Shown piece after piece: positions 34,096 to 44,600 of a stretch of 64,000 nucleotides of DNA. A program made the translations under genes and the position numbers. Source of the DNA: Chryseobacterium indicum (lineage in GTDB: Bacteria > Bacteroidota > Bacteroidia > Flavobacteriales > Weeksellaceae). The notes below the pieces were generated by a model. That model had not been told where the DNA came from. It saw nothing but the letters and a program-made list of their open reading frames with translations, and made no database searches. The stretch spans positions 1,798,001 through 1,862,000 of the forward strand of contig NZ_JACSGT010000001.1 of NCBI RefSeq assembly GCF_021504595.1, given 5' to 3'. Positions within the stretch are counted from its first letter, which is position 1. Each line of letters starts with the position of its first letter.

Positions 34096-36279
34096 ATGAA
34101 AAATATTTTGATACCCATTGCCTTTTTAGCAGGCATATTTACATTTGCACAGGCTGAAAAGGATACTATAAAATCTAAGGAGAAGGCAATTGAAGCAGTT
34201 ACCGTAACGGTAAGAAAACCAACCATTGAATCCAAAGTAGACAGAACCGTTTTTAATGTTTCCAACAGCTCTATTCTTGCAGGAAACACGACTTGGGAGG
34301 TCTTGAGAATGACTCCGCTGGTAAGTATTGATAACAATGATGCCATAAAAGCTGAAGGAGAAACCGTAACGGTTTACATCAACGACAGAAAATCTGTTTT
34401 TACAGGAAAGGAACTGAAAGAATACCTGAAAACCATTCCTGCGGATAATCTGATGAAGATTGAAGTAATTACAAGTCCGTCTTCGCGCTATGAAGCCACA
34501 GGATCTGTCATCAATATTGTTTTGAAAAAGCGTGATGATGAAGGAATAAAAGGGAGTGTTACCTTAAACAACAGGCAGAACACCAAAAACTCTCAGTATA
34601 CCAACCTGAATTTAAATTACCACCGTAAAAGCTTTACACAGACCTTCATCGGAAGCTACAGCGATAATACCAACGTGCAGAGCAATTCCAGTCTTTATAA
34701 AGTGGATGCTGAAAATTCTGAAACTTACAGAAATTCTAAAACCATAGGAAGATACAAAAGTCCTTCCCTTTCTTCCACTTCAGAATTTGAACTGAATAAT
34801 AAAAATACTGTAGGAGTAATTCTTGAATATTACCAAAGCAACTCTTCTTCCAATACCGATGCAGACGGATTGAGAAATGTTAACGGACTCTTCGAAAATT
34901 CTTATCTTCAGAACCAAAATTCTACGGGACTTAACAGAAACTTTGGTTCCAATGTTTTTTATAAATGGTATGATAAGGAAAAGAATAAAATACTTGACAT
35001 TAATTTAGGTTCCAATTATTACGGGCAGTCGAGTGACGATTATTTTGTAAAGAACATGCTTTATAAATCCAAACCGGCTGAAAAACAGGAAATAGGAGTT
35101 CTTACAGATACCGAAAACAGAAATTATTACCTGAAAGTAGATTACACGCAGCCTATCGGAAAAGAAGGTGGAAATTTTGAAGTCGGCGGAAAGATCGATT
35201 TCAATAATAATGTGATCCCAAACAGCTTATATGGAAATATGCTTACAGGACTCAGTTCCGGAGATATTTTCCACTATGAAGACAACATCAGTTCCCTTTA
35301 CGCCAACTACAGCAAAACATTCTTTAAAAAACTGGAAACCAGAATCGGACTCCGCTATGAATACATCGATTATAAAATACGTCAGGATAATGCAGGAACT
35401 TCGAGAAGAGATTCTTACGGAAAACTGCTGCCCAATATTTTATTGAAATATTCTTTTTCAGACAATTATGATTTAAGTTTAACGTATAACAAAAATATAT
35501 GGCGACCGTGGTATGCGGAATTCAATCCTTTTATGATCCCGAACAGCGACGGATTCTACAGCCGTGGAAACATCGATCTGGAACCCAACCCAAGCGACAG
35601 GGTTTATATGAAGTTGGGCATTTATAAGAAATACTTTATCTCTGCGAGATATATGTTTACCGATCAGGATTACTGGACCAATTACGTAACGGGAACCATT
35701 AATGATATCAACGGAAATCCTCAGAATATCACCATTACGCAGCCCTCTAACTTTTTCGGGAAAGTGCATAAGTATTATGTTTTTGCCAATACGAACCAGA
35801 CTTTTTTCAAAAATAAATTTACGGTGAATCTTGGTCTGGGATGGTATTATATTGATAACAGCGATTTTAACAAGAAAAACGGTTTGGAAAATGCCAATAA
35901 CTACATCAGCTATCTGAGTGCTTCCACGAACCTTACGTATACGAATCTGTTTAATAAAAATATCAATCTGAGCGCATGGGTGGAAGTTTCTAACCAGAAC
36001 AACGGAAATTCTACGACGAACAAAGCGAACGTCTTTCATAATATTTCAGCCACGAAGATATTCCCTAAAACCCAGATGGAAGTCAGCCTTCAGCTCATGA
36101 ATATTTTCCAGAGACCGAATTACGATGCCACCACTTTTGTGCAGGGAGGAACTTTCCGAAATGCTTCGAAATGGGACTGGTACGGCGCCTCTATTTCATT
36201 TGTAAAACGTTTCGGAAACCAGAAAGTAAAAGAAAATACCAAAACCGATGTTGAGAAAAACGGCGGCGGCGGAAAATAA
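34096..36279 (+). CDS. Outer-membrane beta-barrel (TonB receptor-like) protein
   Basis: A 727-residue outer-membrane protein of the OMP_b-brl_3 type. The signal peptide ends near TFAQA. The plug (about 30-155) has VEVITSPSSRYEATGSVINIVLKKR-type sequence (here KIEVITSPSSRYEATG), and then a long barrel rich in aromatic strands. It lacks the N-terminal carboxypeptidase-like domain that many relatives have. The C-terminus carries an unusual polar tail ending in a glycine run after the last strand (SISFVKRFGNQ). Probably imports or binds a peptide or siderophore-like ligand; none can be named. Monocistronic. Confidence 0.88.
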   Translation: MKNILIPIAFLAGIFTFAQAEKDTIKSKEKAIEAVTVTVRKPTIESKVDRTVFNVSNSSILAGNTTWEVLRMTPLVSIDNNDAIKAEGETVTVYINDRKSVFTGKELKEYLKTIPADNLMKIEVITSPSSRYEATGSVINIVLKKRDDEGIKGSVTLNNRQNTKNSQYTNLNLNYHRKSFTQTFIGSYSDNTNVQSNSSLYKVDAENSETYRNSKTIGRYKSPSLSSTSEFELNNKNTVGVILEYYQSNSSSNTDADGLRNVNGLFENSYLQNQNSTGLNRNFGSNVFYKWYDKEKNKILDINLGSNYYGQSSDDYFVKNMLYKSKPAEKQEIGVLTDTENRNYYLKVDYTQPIGKEGGNFEVGGKIDFNNNVIPNSLYGNMLTGLSSGDIFHYEDNISSLYANYSKTFFKKLETRIGLRYEYIDYKIRQDNAGTSRRDSYGKLLPNILLKYSFSDNYDLSLTYNKNIWRPWYAEFNPFMIPNSDGFYSRGNIDLEPNPSDRVYMKLGIYKKYFISARYMFTDQDYWTNYVTGTINDINGNPQNITITQPSNFFGKVHKYYVFANTNQTFFKNKFTVNLGLGWYYIDNSDFNKKNGLENANNYISYLSASTNLTYTNLFNKNINLSAWVEVSNQNNGNSTTNKANVFHNISATKIFPKTQMEVSLQLMNIFQRPNYDATTFVQGGTFRNASKWDWYGASISFVKRFGNQKVKENTKTDVEKNGGGGK

Positions 36280-36301
36280 TTTTAATGTTAAATTTTAGTA
36301 C

Positions 36302-36336
36302 GGACGATGGATGAATTTCCATTGTCCTTTTTTTTT
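36302..36336 (+). terminator. Terminator of the outer-membrane barrel gene
   Basis: A 10-bp stem (36302-36311 with 36318-36327, one G-T pair) and 6-nt loop is followed by nine T residues. Confidence 0.92.
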
Positions 36337-36359
36337 CATACACCTTTAATTTATCCTAA

Positions 36360-36745
36360 TTTTCACGTTCCCAACGTCAAATTATACGTTCTGAACCTAT
36401 CGGGATACGTTTTGTATGGTTTCGGATACGTTCTCTACTCTTTCGAAGATGTTAAATAATGGTTTGGATGCGTTAATCAACATGTCCGTTGAGGTTTTTA
36501 ATACGTCCGTTGAGGTCTTGAAGTCCTCATGATACGTGACTTATATCTCGCGACACGTTTTACATCGCTACGAAGAGGTGAAAGATCATTCCAGAATAGT
36601 AAAATACGTCTTCGAACCTTTCCGTAACCTATCCAGATGATTGAATAACGTATCGGGATCGATGGATAACCTCATTGGAATATTAAAAGACGTGTTCATT
36701 GAGGTTTAATAGATGTTGAGCAGAGATTGTTATGGTTTCTTTTTT
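36360..36745. other. Gene-free region rich in TACGT and CCGTTGAGG words
   Basis: About 390 bp without ORFs, less AT-rich than other spacers. The words ATACGT or close variants recur at least eight times. CGTCCGTTGAGG-like words occur at 36481-36494, 36502-36515 (21 bp apart) and, decayed, at 36689-36704. It looks like a degenerate repeat array; origin unknown. Confidence 0.45.
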
Positions 36746-37487
36746 GAAAACGCTAAGTTCGCTGAGGCTGGTTTAAAATTTATGAAAATATTTTTCTGAG
36801 CGCAACGGCGTGAAACTCAGCTAATGATAATGATGGTTTTTAAATCGCTGAAATTTTTTTTCACTTTAAGTTTTGGCTAAAGCCAATTTATTTCATAGAA
36901 ACATTAAAAATGGGTTAAAGCCCATTCCTATTGATAATTTGTATTGGTTTTGAATTGAACTCACGTTAATTTTAATCATCACACTTAACGTTATTTCGAA
37001 AACGCTAAGCTCGCTGAGGTTGCTTTGAAACTTATGAGAATATTTTTTCGAGCGCAAGGGCGTGAAACTCAGCTAAAATCATGGTTTATAAATTCCTAAA
37101 ATTTTTATTTCACTTTAAGTTTTGGCTAAAGTCAATTTATTTCATAGAAACATTAAAATGGGCTAAAACCCATTCCTTTTGATAATTTGTATTGATTTTG
37201 AATTGAACTCACGTTAATTTTAATCATCACACTTAACGTTCTTTTTTGAAAACGCTAAGCTCACTGAGGTTGCTTTGAAATTTATGAGAATATTTTTAGA
37301 ACACAAAGTATTGAAAATCATATAATTATAATGATGATTTTTAAATCTCTGAAATTTTATTTCGTTTTAAGTTTTGGCTAAAGCCATTTTATTTCGCAAA
37401 ACTATTTAAATGGGTTAAAGCCCATTCCTACTGATAATTTGTATTAGTTTTGAATTGAACTCACGTTAATTTTAGTCATCATATTTA
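36746..37487. repeat. Three tandem imperfect ~250-bp repeats
   Basis: Units start at 36746, 36998 and 37248, each with GAAAACGCTAAG. Each unit holds the palindromes TTGGCTAAAGCCAA and ATGGGTTAAAGCCCAT about 30 bp apart (with small changes between copies) and ends with TTGAACTCACGTTAATTTTA. Unit lengths are 252, 250 and about 240 bp, and the third unit is the most diverged. No unit carries a long ORF. Confidence 0.85.
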
Positions 37488-37615
37488 AAAAGTTTTGAAA
37501 AAGACAAGTCTGTTAAAGTCTTTTATATTATCATTTTTTCGATTTAAGTATTAAACTTAAAGTTAAAATCTTTTGCTTCTTTTGCTGGAAAAAAGTTTAG
37601 ACAAGTTTTATAATA
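37488..37615. repeat. Partial copy of the MITE-like element
   Basis: Shares the words TTTAAGTATTAA, GTTAAAATCTTTTGC and GACAAGTTTTA, in order and spacing, with the right half and flank of the element at 28442-28588. The left inverted end is missing. Confidence 0.5.
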
Positions 37616-37651
37616 AAAAAGCCGGAAAAAGATGAAATATCTTTTTCCGGC
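37615..37651 (-). terminator. Terminator of the PQQ-type dehydrogenase gene
   Basis: A perfect 13-bp stem (37621-37633 with 37639-37651, loop GAAAT) is followed on the minus strand by six T residues (37620-37615). Confidence 0.93.
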
Positions 37652-37677
37652 GCTGATTATTAAAAATTATTCTGAAA

Positions 37678-38907
37678 TTATTGTTTACGGATACGGTAGA
37701 GTCTACCTCCGTCCGTCACTGCATATAAATTGCTATCTATTCCCTGTGTAATATCTCTGAAACGCTGGTTTTCGGATGAAAGAAGCCTTTCTTCGCCTAT
37801 TACTTTGTTGTTTTCCATAACCAGTCTCGCGATGTGCATTCCGCTTAGGGAAGCTACGAAAAGATTATTCTGCCATTCCGGAATGATGTTTCCTTTATAA
37901 AAAGTGATTCCGCTTGGCGAAATTACAGGATCCCAGTAATAAACCGGCTGTTCCATTCCTGCCTGCTGCTGAATTCCTGCGCCGATGGTGGCTCCGCTGT
38001 ATTCAATTCCATAAGTAATGGTTGGCCAGCCATAGTTTTTACCTGCCAAAACCCTGTTAATTTCATCGCCGCCTCTCGGTCCGTGTTCACTCTGCCATAA
38101 TTCTCCTGTTACAGGATGGATGGCAATTCCCTGCGGATTTCGGTGTCCGATGCTGTATAATTCCGGCAAAGCTCCGGATTGCGAAAATGAAGGATTTCCA
38201 GAAGCGGGTTGTCCGTTGGTTGTAATTCTCAGGATCTTGCCTAAAGCTGCGGTTACAGACTGTGCAAGAGGTCTTGTAGAAAGATCAGAACGTTCTCCCG
38301 TACTCACAAAGAGATTTCCTGTGTTATCAAAAGCAATTCTTCCTCCGTAATGAAGATTTCCCACATTGGCAGAAGGATTTGCCCTGTAGATCACCACAGG
38401 ATTTTCAATCATAGTTTCTGAGCTGGAGAGTCTTCCTTTGGCTACTGAAGTTATATTTCCGCCTGAAACATTTTCAGAGAAAACCCAGTATACCATTCTG
38501 TTGGAAGTAAACTGCGGATCTACACAAACGCCAAGCAGACCACCCTGCCCTCCGGAATTCACGGAAGGAAGTCCTGTTATAGCACTGCTTACAGTTCCGT
38601 TACTGTTTATAATCCTCATGGTTCCTGCTTTCTCGGTTACGAGAAGTCTTCCATCCGGCAGAGATGTAATTCCCCACGGCGAAGCTAATGATGAGGTAAC
38701 GACTTCACTTACATAAGGTGTGGAAGTTTTTGCGCCATTCGCTCTGGTCTGTCCTGCAAAAGCCGGCTGATAATTGGTATTTGCCGAATTGGTCTCAACA
38801 GGAGGAAGTGATGGTCCGTTATTTCCGCCGCTGTCATCAATAGTACCTGAACAGTTTGCTAGTAATAAAGACACGGCAATTAATCCATAATAGCTTGTTA
38901 TTTTCAT
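37678..38907 (-). CDS. PQQ-dependent sugar dehydrogenase, lipoprotein (GSDH/Asd family)
   Basis: 409 residues from the ATG at 38907 (an upstream ATG at 38952 adds 15 residues before the signal peptide). The lipobox LLANC anchors it. A six-bladed propeller of the glucose/sorbosone dehydrogenase family follows: SPWGITSLPDGRLLVTEKAG, GGQGGLLGV, HYGGRIAF with the catalytic-type histidine, STGERSD, LYSIGHRNPQGIA, EHGPRGGDEIN and NYGWPTITYG are all family motifs. It oxidises aldoses at the periplasmic side using PQQ. PQQ synthesis genes are not in the window, so it may use scavenged cofactor. Confidence 0.92.
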   Translation of the reverse strand: MKITSYYGLIAVSLLLANCSGTIDDSGGNNGPSLPPVETNSANTNYQPAFAGQTRANGAKTSTPYVSEVVTSSLASPWGITSLPDGRLLVTEKAGTMRIINSNGTVSSAITGLPSVNSGGQGGLLGVCVDPQFTSNRMVYWVFSENVSGGNITSVAKGRLSSSETMIENPVVIYRANPSANVGNLHYGGRIAFDNTGNLFVSTGERSDLSTRPLAQSVTAALGKILRITTNGQPASGNPSFSQSGALPELYSIGHRNPQGIAIHPVTGELWQSEHGPRGGDEINRVLAGKNYGWPTITYGIEYSGATIGAGIQQQAGMEQPVYYWDPVISPSGITFYKGNIIPEWQNNLFVASLSGMHIARLVMENNKVIGEERLLSSENQRFRDITQGIDSNLYAVTDGGRLYRIRKQ

Positions 38908-39119
38908 ATTTCGAGATTTTGGTGTACTGAAGAATTTTATTTTCACAAACAAATTACCTGCCGTAAATCCTATCGTCGTGGAATTCCCACAAAAATATTC
39001 AATCGGTTACACTGATAATAGAATTTCTTTAAAATTTCAATAATTGATTAAGAAAATTTTAAGACTTAAAATGAAAGTATGGCATGAATATTATTATAAT
39101 TAATATAAACACGTTGAAG

Positions 39120-39422
39120 ATGGAAAACCTGTTAGCCAATAAAGATTTAATAAACAACTATTTAAAGTTAGTCATAAAACTGCAATTCAATACAGAAATT
39201 GATTTAGAAGGAGAATATACATTTACCGAAAATCTGGTTTCCAAAAAACCTATTATAGCAACTACTTTCTCTGAAAGAGTTTTGTCCAGCCCCGATATAA
39301 AAACGGTTTTGACATCTGTAATTACAGAAATTAATATCGGAGTCTGTACCACAGAACAGATGAGAAAAGCAGTTCAGGATTATCCGGAAGCAGATTCGCG
39401 GGAAATGCAGGAAATTGTTTAA
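39120..39422 (+). CDS. Hypothetical small protein
   Basis: 100 residues from the ATG at 39120; the ATG at 39084 adds an AT-rich dodecapeptide. Soluble, with no motif recognised. The C-terminal part (VLSSPDIKTVLTSVITEINIGVCTTEQMRKAVQDYP) looks helical. It stands alone, upstream of the end of the chemosensory operon, and has a very strong shared terminator, which supports it as a real gene. Confidence 0.6.
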   Translation: MENLLANKDLINNYLKLVIKLQFNTEIDLEGEYTFTENLVSKKPIIATTFSERVLSSPDIKTVLTSVITEINIGVCTTEQMRKAVQDYPEADSREMQEIV

Positions 39423-39467
39423 ATAAAACTCCCTGTACAGCTTTTTGTACAGGGAGTTTTATTTTTT
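39422..39467. terminator. Very strong bidirectional terminator
   Basis: A perfect 18-bp stem (39422-39439 with 39446-39463, loop GCTTTT) lies between two convergent genes, with T residues after it on the plus strand. Confidence 0.95.
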
Positions 39468-39495
39468 GAGAGAATTACTTTAAACTTTCCGAAGA

Positions 39496-39858
39496 TTACT
39501 GCAGGTACTTTGCTACTTTGTCTTCTAAATCTTCAAGATTAAAAGGTTTGGCAACATAATCATCCGCCTGCGCTTCCTGTGCCAGAGCCACAATGTCGTT
39601 ATTTGCCGTTACATAGATCACGGGAATGCTTTTAAATTCCTGATGATTCTTCAGAAGCCTTGTTGCTTCCACTCCACCAATTTTGGGAATCCAGTTGTCC
39701 ATAAGGATAACATCCGGCTGGAACTGTTCTACTTTCTCCAAAATGTCATGTGAAGTTTCCGAAATTTCGACCTGATAACCATTTTCTTCAAAAATGATGG
39801 TGATGACTTCTAAAATAGTTTTATCATCATCAAAAATCAAAATTTTCTTCTTATTCAT
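39496..39858 (-). CDS. Single-domain response regulator (REC)
   Basis: A 120-residue receiver domain with no output domain. The acidic pair is in LIFDDDKTI, the phospho-accepting Asp is in VILMDNWIP (about residue 55), Thr is in YVTANND, and Lys is in YVAKPF. It is the last gene of the six-gene signalling operon and probably works as a CheY-like relay protein. Confidence 0.92.
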   Translation of the reverse strand: MNKKKILIFDDDKTILEVITIIFEENGYQVEISETSHDILEKVEQFQPDVILMDNWIPKIGGVEATRLLKNHQEFKSIPVIYVTANNDIVALAQEAQADDYVAKPFNLEDLEDKVAKYLQ

Positions 39859-39891
39859 ATATACTTAACTTTAGTTAGGGGTTACATTTTT

Positions 39892-40464
39892 TTATAACTG
39901 ATTGATGTAATCTGCCAGATTATCGGGTTTAATAATGAGGTCAAAATCAATCTCTTCTACGGCGTGTTTCGGCATATAATCCACTTCTGCCGTTTCAGGA
40001 TCCTGAATCCAGACTTTTCCGTTATTTTTTTTGATGTATGCCAAACCTTCCACTCCGTCTGCATTGGCTCCGGAAAGCAGTACACCAATCATTTTTTCAC
40101 CATACACTTCCGCTGCAGATTTAAAGGTGACATCAATAGAAGGGCGGGAATAATTCATTTTTTCCGAGCTGTCCAGAGACATCAGGTTTTTATTTTCAAA
40201 CAATAAATGATAATCTGCGGGAGCAATGTAAATTTTATTGCTCTGAATTTCTGTTTTATCCTCAATCTCAATAACTTCTACAGGCGAAAACTGCTGTAGC
40301 AAAGTCTGCAGAATGTTGTTGGAATGTGCCTTTCTGTGAACCACCAGCAAAATGACAAAATCCAGCTTTTCCTTTATTTTTTTAATCATTTCGAGAATGA
40401 CCTGCAAGCTTCCTGCGGAACCTCCGATAGCAATCAGTTCAATATTTGTATTATTCGTTTTCAT
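39892..40464 (-). CDS. cheB: CheB-type methylesterase domain protein
   Basis: A 190-residue stand-alone CheB catalytic domain with no receiver. The serine hydrolase triad is visible: Ser in AIGGSAGS (about 16), His in VVHR (about 43) and Asp in GANADGVEG (about 132). CheB removes methyl esters or deamidates glutamines on chemoreceptors, but no receptor gene is nearby. It sits 11 bp from cheR in the operon. Known Bacteroidota operons pair such enzymes with CHASE3 hybrid kinases, so the target may be a kinase or another sensor. Confidence 0.88.
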   Translation of the reverse strand: MKTNNTNIELIAIGGSAGSLQVILEMIKKIKEKLDFVILLVVHRKAHSNNILQTLLQQFSPVEVIEIEDKTEIQSNKIYIAPADYHLLFENKNLMSLDSSEKMNYSRPSIDVTFKSAAEVYGEKMIGVLLSGANADGVEGLAYIKKNNGKVWIQDPETAEVDYMPKHAVEEIDFDLIIKPDNLADYINQL

Positions 40465-40475
40465 GATAAAACAGC

Positions 40476-41306
40476 TTACTGATGATCTACTTTTTTCCAG
40501 ATCTTCTGATCATCCACCTGATTATAATTTTTATCTAATTTAGAAAATCTAAGCGTTTCTTTTGCACCTAAAGCTAAAAAACCTAAATTTTCCAGACTGT
40601 TGTCGAAAAGACGGAAGACTCTTTCCTGAAGCCCCCGATCGAAATAGATAAGAACGTTTCTGCAAATAATCAGCTGAAAACTGTTGAAAGAGCTGTCTGA
40701 AACGAGATTATGCGTAGAAAGAATCAGCTTTTCCTGAAGGCTTTTATCAAATTTTACACTGTCATAATTCGCGGTATAATAATCTGAAAAATCTTTTTTC
40801 CCGCCCGATAAAATGTAGTTTTCGGAATACAGTTTCATCTGCTGCAAAGGAAAAACTCCCGCTCTTGCTGTTTCCAGAACAGAAGGATTAAGATCTGTGC
40901 CGTAAATTAAAGATTTATGATACAAATTGGCTTCTTTCAGCAAAATAGCCATGGAATAGGCTTCTTCACCTGTGGAACATCCCGCCACCCAGATTCTGAT
41001 GAGCGGATACGTTCCCAACTGTGGAAGGATTTTTTCCCTCAATGCTTTAAAAAACTGAGGATCGCGGAACATTTCCGTCACGTTCACGGTAATTTCTTCG
41101 ATGAATCTTTTCAGGTATTCCGGATCATTAAGTATTGTATATCTTAACTCTGCAAAGCTTGTAAATCTGTCGATCAGGCATATACGGTTCACCCTGCGCT
41201 TGAAGGAAGCGCGGCTGTATTCTGAAAAATCGTAACCATACATATCGTAGACATCTTTTATGAGATACTCTACTTCTTCATCTTTTACAATACTTGGTTC
41301 CAGCAT
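40476..41306 (-). CDS. cheR: CheR-type protein-glutamate O-methyltransferase
   Basis: A 276-residue SAM-dependent methyltransferase. The N-terminal helical domain (about 1-75) is followed by the Rossmann domain with IWVAGCSTGEEAYSMA as SAM motif I, YGTDLNPSVLETA as the acidic loop, and LIICRNVLIYFD as the family motif. It methylates glutamates on sensory proteins. ATG at 41306 is adjacent to the stop of the upstream response-regulator gene (41307), so translation is coupled. No CheA, CheW or receptor is present in the window. Confidence 0.92.
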   Translation of the reverse strand: MLEPSIVKDEEVEYLIKDVYDMYGYDFSEYSRASFKRRVNRICLIDRFTSFAELRYTILNDPEYLKRFIEEITVNVTEMFRDPQFFKALREKILPQLGTYPLIRIWVAGCSTGEEAYSMAILLKEANLYHKSLIYGTDLNPSVLETARAGVFPLQQMKLYSENYILSGGKKDFSDYYTANYDSVKFDKSLQEKLILSTHNLVSDSSFNSFQLIICRNVLIYFDRGLQERVFRLFDNSLENLGFLALGAKETLRFSKLDKNYNQVDDQKIWKKVDHQ

Positions 41307-41672
41307 TTACGATAATTTTTCTATAGCGTTCATTAAAAGGTCTACATCTATCGGCTTGGAAACATAATCTGCTGCTCCCGCATCCAGACATTTCTGGCGG
41401 TCTTCCGGCATTGCCTGTGCAGTAACTGCGATTACGGGAATATTGCTGATAGAAGGGGTGTTTTTTATCATCTTTATGGCTTCATACCCATCCATTTCCG
41501 GCATCATCATATCCATCAGAACCACATCAAAATGGTTGTCTTTATTCAAAACTTCAATGGCTTCCTGTGCCATTGTACTGCTTTCAATCTGGTAGCCTCT
41601 GGCTTTCAGGGTGAGCTTTAAAGCAAATATATTGCGCGGATCGTCGTCCACGATCAGAATTTTTTTATTCAT
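41307..41672 (-). CDS. Single-domain response regulator (REC)
   Basis: A 121-residue receiver: LIVDDDPRN acidic patch, phospho-acceptor Asp in VVLMDMMMPEMDG (about 54), Thr in AVTAQAM and Lys in YVSKPIDV. It is highly similar in wording to the third receiver of the upstream hybrid kinase (DMMMPELDGYEAIK), suggesting duplication within the operon. Confidence 0.93.
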   Translation of the reverse strand: MNKKILIVDDDPRNIFALKLTLKARGYQIESSTMAQEAIEVLNKDNHFDVVLMDMMMPEMDGYEAIKMIKNTPSISNIPVIAVTAQAMPEDRQKCLDAGAADYVSKPIDVDLLMNAIEKLS

Positions 41673-41687
41673 CAGAATTTTAGCTGT

Positions 41688-44600
41688 TTAACTTTCATAT
41701 AACCAAACACGAAGTAAGGATAGTAACTGATCGATATCCACCGGTTTGGAGATATAATCTGAAGCCCCTGCGGTAATGCATTTTTCACGTTCTCCGATCA
41801 TGGATTTTGCTGTAATGGCAATAATCGGCAGTCTTTTGAATTTAGGCATTTTTCTGATTTCCTTGATCGCCTCGTAACCATCAAGTTCAGGCATCATCAT
41901 ATCCATCAAAATAACATCCACATCAGGATTTTCTTTAATCTGCTGAATCGCATGGTTTCCGTCCATGGCGACAACAACTTCCACTTTATATTTTTCCAGT
42001 GCTTTGGTAAGTGAGAAAATATTACGGACATCATCATCGGTAATGAGTATTTTTTTACCGCTTAAAACTTCCGTAAGCGATCCCAATGTTTTGCTTCTTA
42101 CATTTTCAATGGAATTATTTTTCTCCTCCACCAAATGCAGGAACAATCCTACTTCATCCAAAATTCTCTGGTAAGAATGTGCTGTTTTTACAACAATGGA
42201 GTCTGCATACTGTTTGATTTTCAGTTCTTCGGATTTGGATAAATTTCTTTCGGTAAAGATGATGATCGGAAGATTTTCCAGTCCTTCATAACTTTTTATG
42301 GATTCTATAATTTCGTATTCGTTTCCTCTTGAAGATCCGATGTCCAGAATGACGCAGTCTACATGATTGGCTGTTAAAGCTTTTACGCTGTCTTCCACAT
42401 TATTTTCTACCGACAACGAAATATTGAAATTGCTGAGGAAATAAGACAATGCGCTTGCGTGTTTTGCGTTTTCTTCTACAATTAATACTTTTTGCGGGCC
42501 TTTTTTAAGGGCTTCTTCAATCTTTCTGAAAACATCCGTCATTTGATCCAGTGCTACAGGTTTGCTGATGAAATCAATCGCACCTTTCATGAGGCTTTCA
42601 TTTTTTACATGAAGTGCAGACATCATGTGTACCGGAATGTGTTTTGTTTCCTGATTGGATTTTAAATCATCCATTACCTGCCATCCGTCTTTTACAGGAA
42701 GCTGAACATCCAGCAGAATTGCCTGCGGACGATATTCCAGTGCAGCAGCCAGACCGCGGTCTCCTCTTACTTCAATCACAGCTTTATAGTTCTGCAAATG
42801 AGCATATTTCAGCAATGCTTTGGCGAAATTGGTATCATCTTCGATAATGAGAATGGTTTTATCTCCTTCCTGAATGATATTTCTGTCATCGTCCACATTA
42901 TCAGGAATCTGAAGTGTATTCACCACTTCTTTTTCTTCCATCTGTTTTTCATCAAGAATATTCTGAATTTCTTCAACATCTTCACGGATGATTTCTACCA
43001 GATTCTGATCTTTTTCAACATGAGGAAGTTCAGGAACTGCTTTTACAGGAATGCTTAAACTGAACTCACTTCCTTCGTCTACTTTACTTTTCAGGGTAAG
43101 TTCTCCACCTAATAATCTGGCAATCTCTCGACTGATGGATAATCCGAGACCTGTGCCGCCGAATTTTCTCCTTGTGGAACCATCTGCCTGCTGAAATGCT
43201 TCAAAAATGATTTTCTGTTTGTCTTCTGCAATCCCGATTCCCGTATCTTTTACGGAAAAAATGATAAAACCTGCTTTTTTAGGATCTTTTTTAATATTTA
43301 AATCGATGCTTCCTTTTGTGGTAAATTTTAGGGCATTCGATAATAGGTTTCTCAAAACCTGATCGACTCTTAAACGGTCTGTTTCAATGTTTTTCTGAAC
43401 GGATTCGTCGATATTGATGTTAAACTCTAGCTTTTTCTCCTGAAATACCGGATTGAAAAGGTCTTTTAAATCTTTTATCACATCATTGATCACCACATCC
43501 TGATATTCAAGTGTCATTTTTCCGGATTCTATTTTTGCAAGATCCAGAATTTCATCAATTAACGTTAATAAGCTGCTTCCTGAGCTTTGAATAACTTTAG
43601 CGGATTCGATCTGATCTTCATTAAGATTTTCATCCGGATTTTCCGCCATCAGCCTAGAAAGAAGAAGGATCGAGTTGAGTGGAGTACGCAATTCGTGGGA
43701 CATATTTGCGAGGAATTCCGACTTGTATTTTGTACTCAAAGCCAGTTCTTCTACTTTTTTCTGAATTTCTGTGTTGCGTTCTGCAATCAGATGATTTTTT
43801 TCTTCCAATAATCTTGAACGTTCTTCCAGCTCGGCATTTGCCTGCATTAATTCTTCCTGCTGAACTTTCAGCTCTTCTTCTGAAGCCTGAAGTTTCTGCG
43901 TCTGAGCTTCCAGTTCGGTATTCAGATTTTCCAACTCAGAATGCTGAACCTGCAATTCTTCCGACTGTGCCTGTGTTTCTTCAAGCAACTGCTGTTCTTT
44001 TTCGCGACCTTTTGCCGCGCTTAAGGCAATTCCTATATTTCTGCTGCACTCTACGAAATAATCGACTCTGTCTTTTTCAAAGTTGGTAGTTGAACCTAAT
44101 TCCAGAACTCCGATAATGAAACCGTCTGCAAAAATCGGGATCAGCATAATCCCGTAAATCTGAATGGTGCTGCTTGCAAAGGTTACCACAAAATCATCTT
44201 CATGAAGATTATTGTACACCTGAGTTTTTTCGCTGATGAAAGTCTGCCCTACCATTCCTTCTCCCGGTTCGAAAACTTTTTTCATGTTGTTTTCCAGACC
44301 AAAAGCTATGTTCAGCTTAAGTAATCCTTCATCATAAAGGTAGATTGAACCATTGATGCAGTTTCCGTATTCGATAAGCTGGTGTAAAGACGCTTTGGCA
44401 ACATCTTTCACCGATTTATTGCCTACCAGAGATTCATTAAGAATGGCAAGACCTTTCTGTCTCCAGTCGCTTCTATTAATGGTATCGAAAGACAATTTCA
44501 GGGATTCCGTCATATTATTTAAAGAATCTACCAATTCTCCGAGATCATCTTCTGCCGTATCTACGACTCTCTGGTCATAATCTCCGTTGGCAATTCTGTT

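Noticed and set aside
36746..37487. Tandem repeats considered as a CRISPR array
   Set aside because: Units are ~250 bp and imperfect with no short identical repeats or unique spacers, and no cas genes are present.
39892..41306. cheB/cheR read as evidence for flagellar chemotaxis
   Set aside because: No flagellar, CheA, CheW or receptor genes in the window; flavobacteria of this type are not flagellated.
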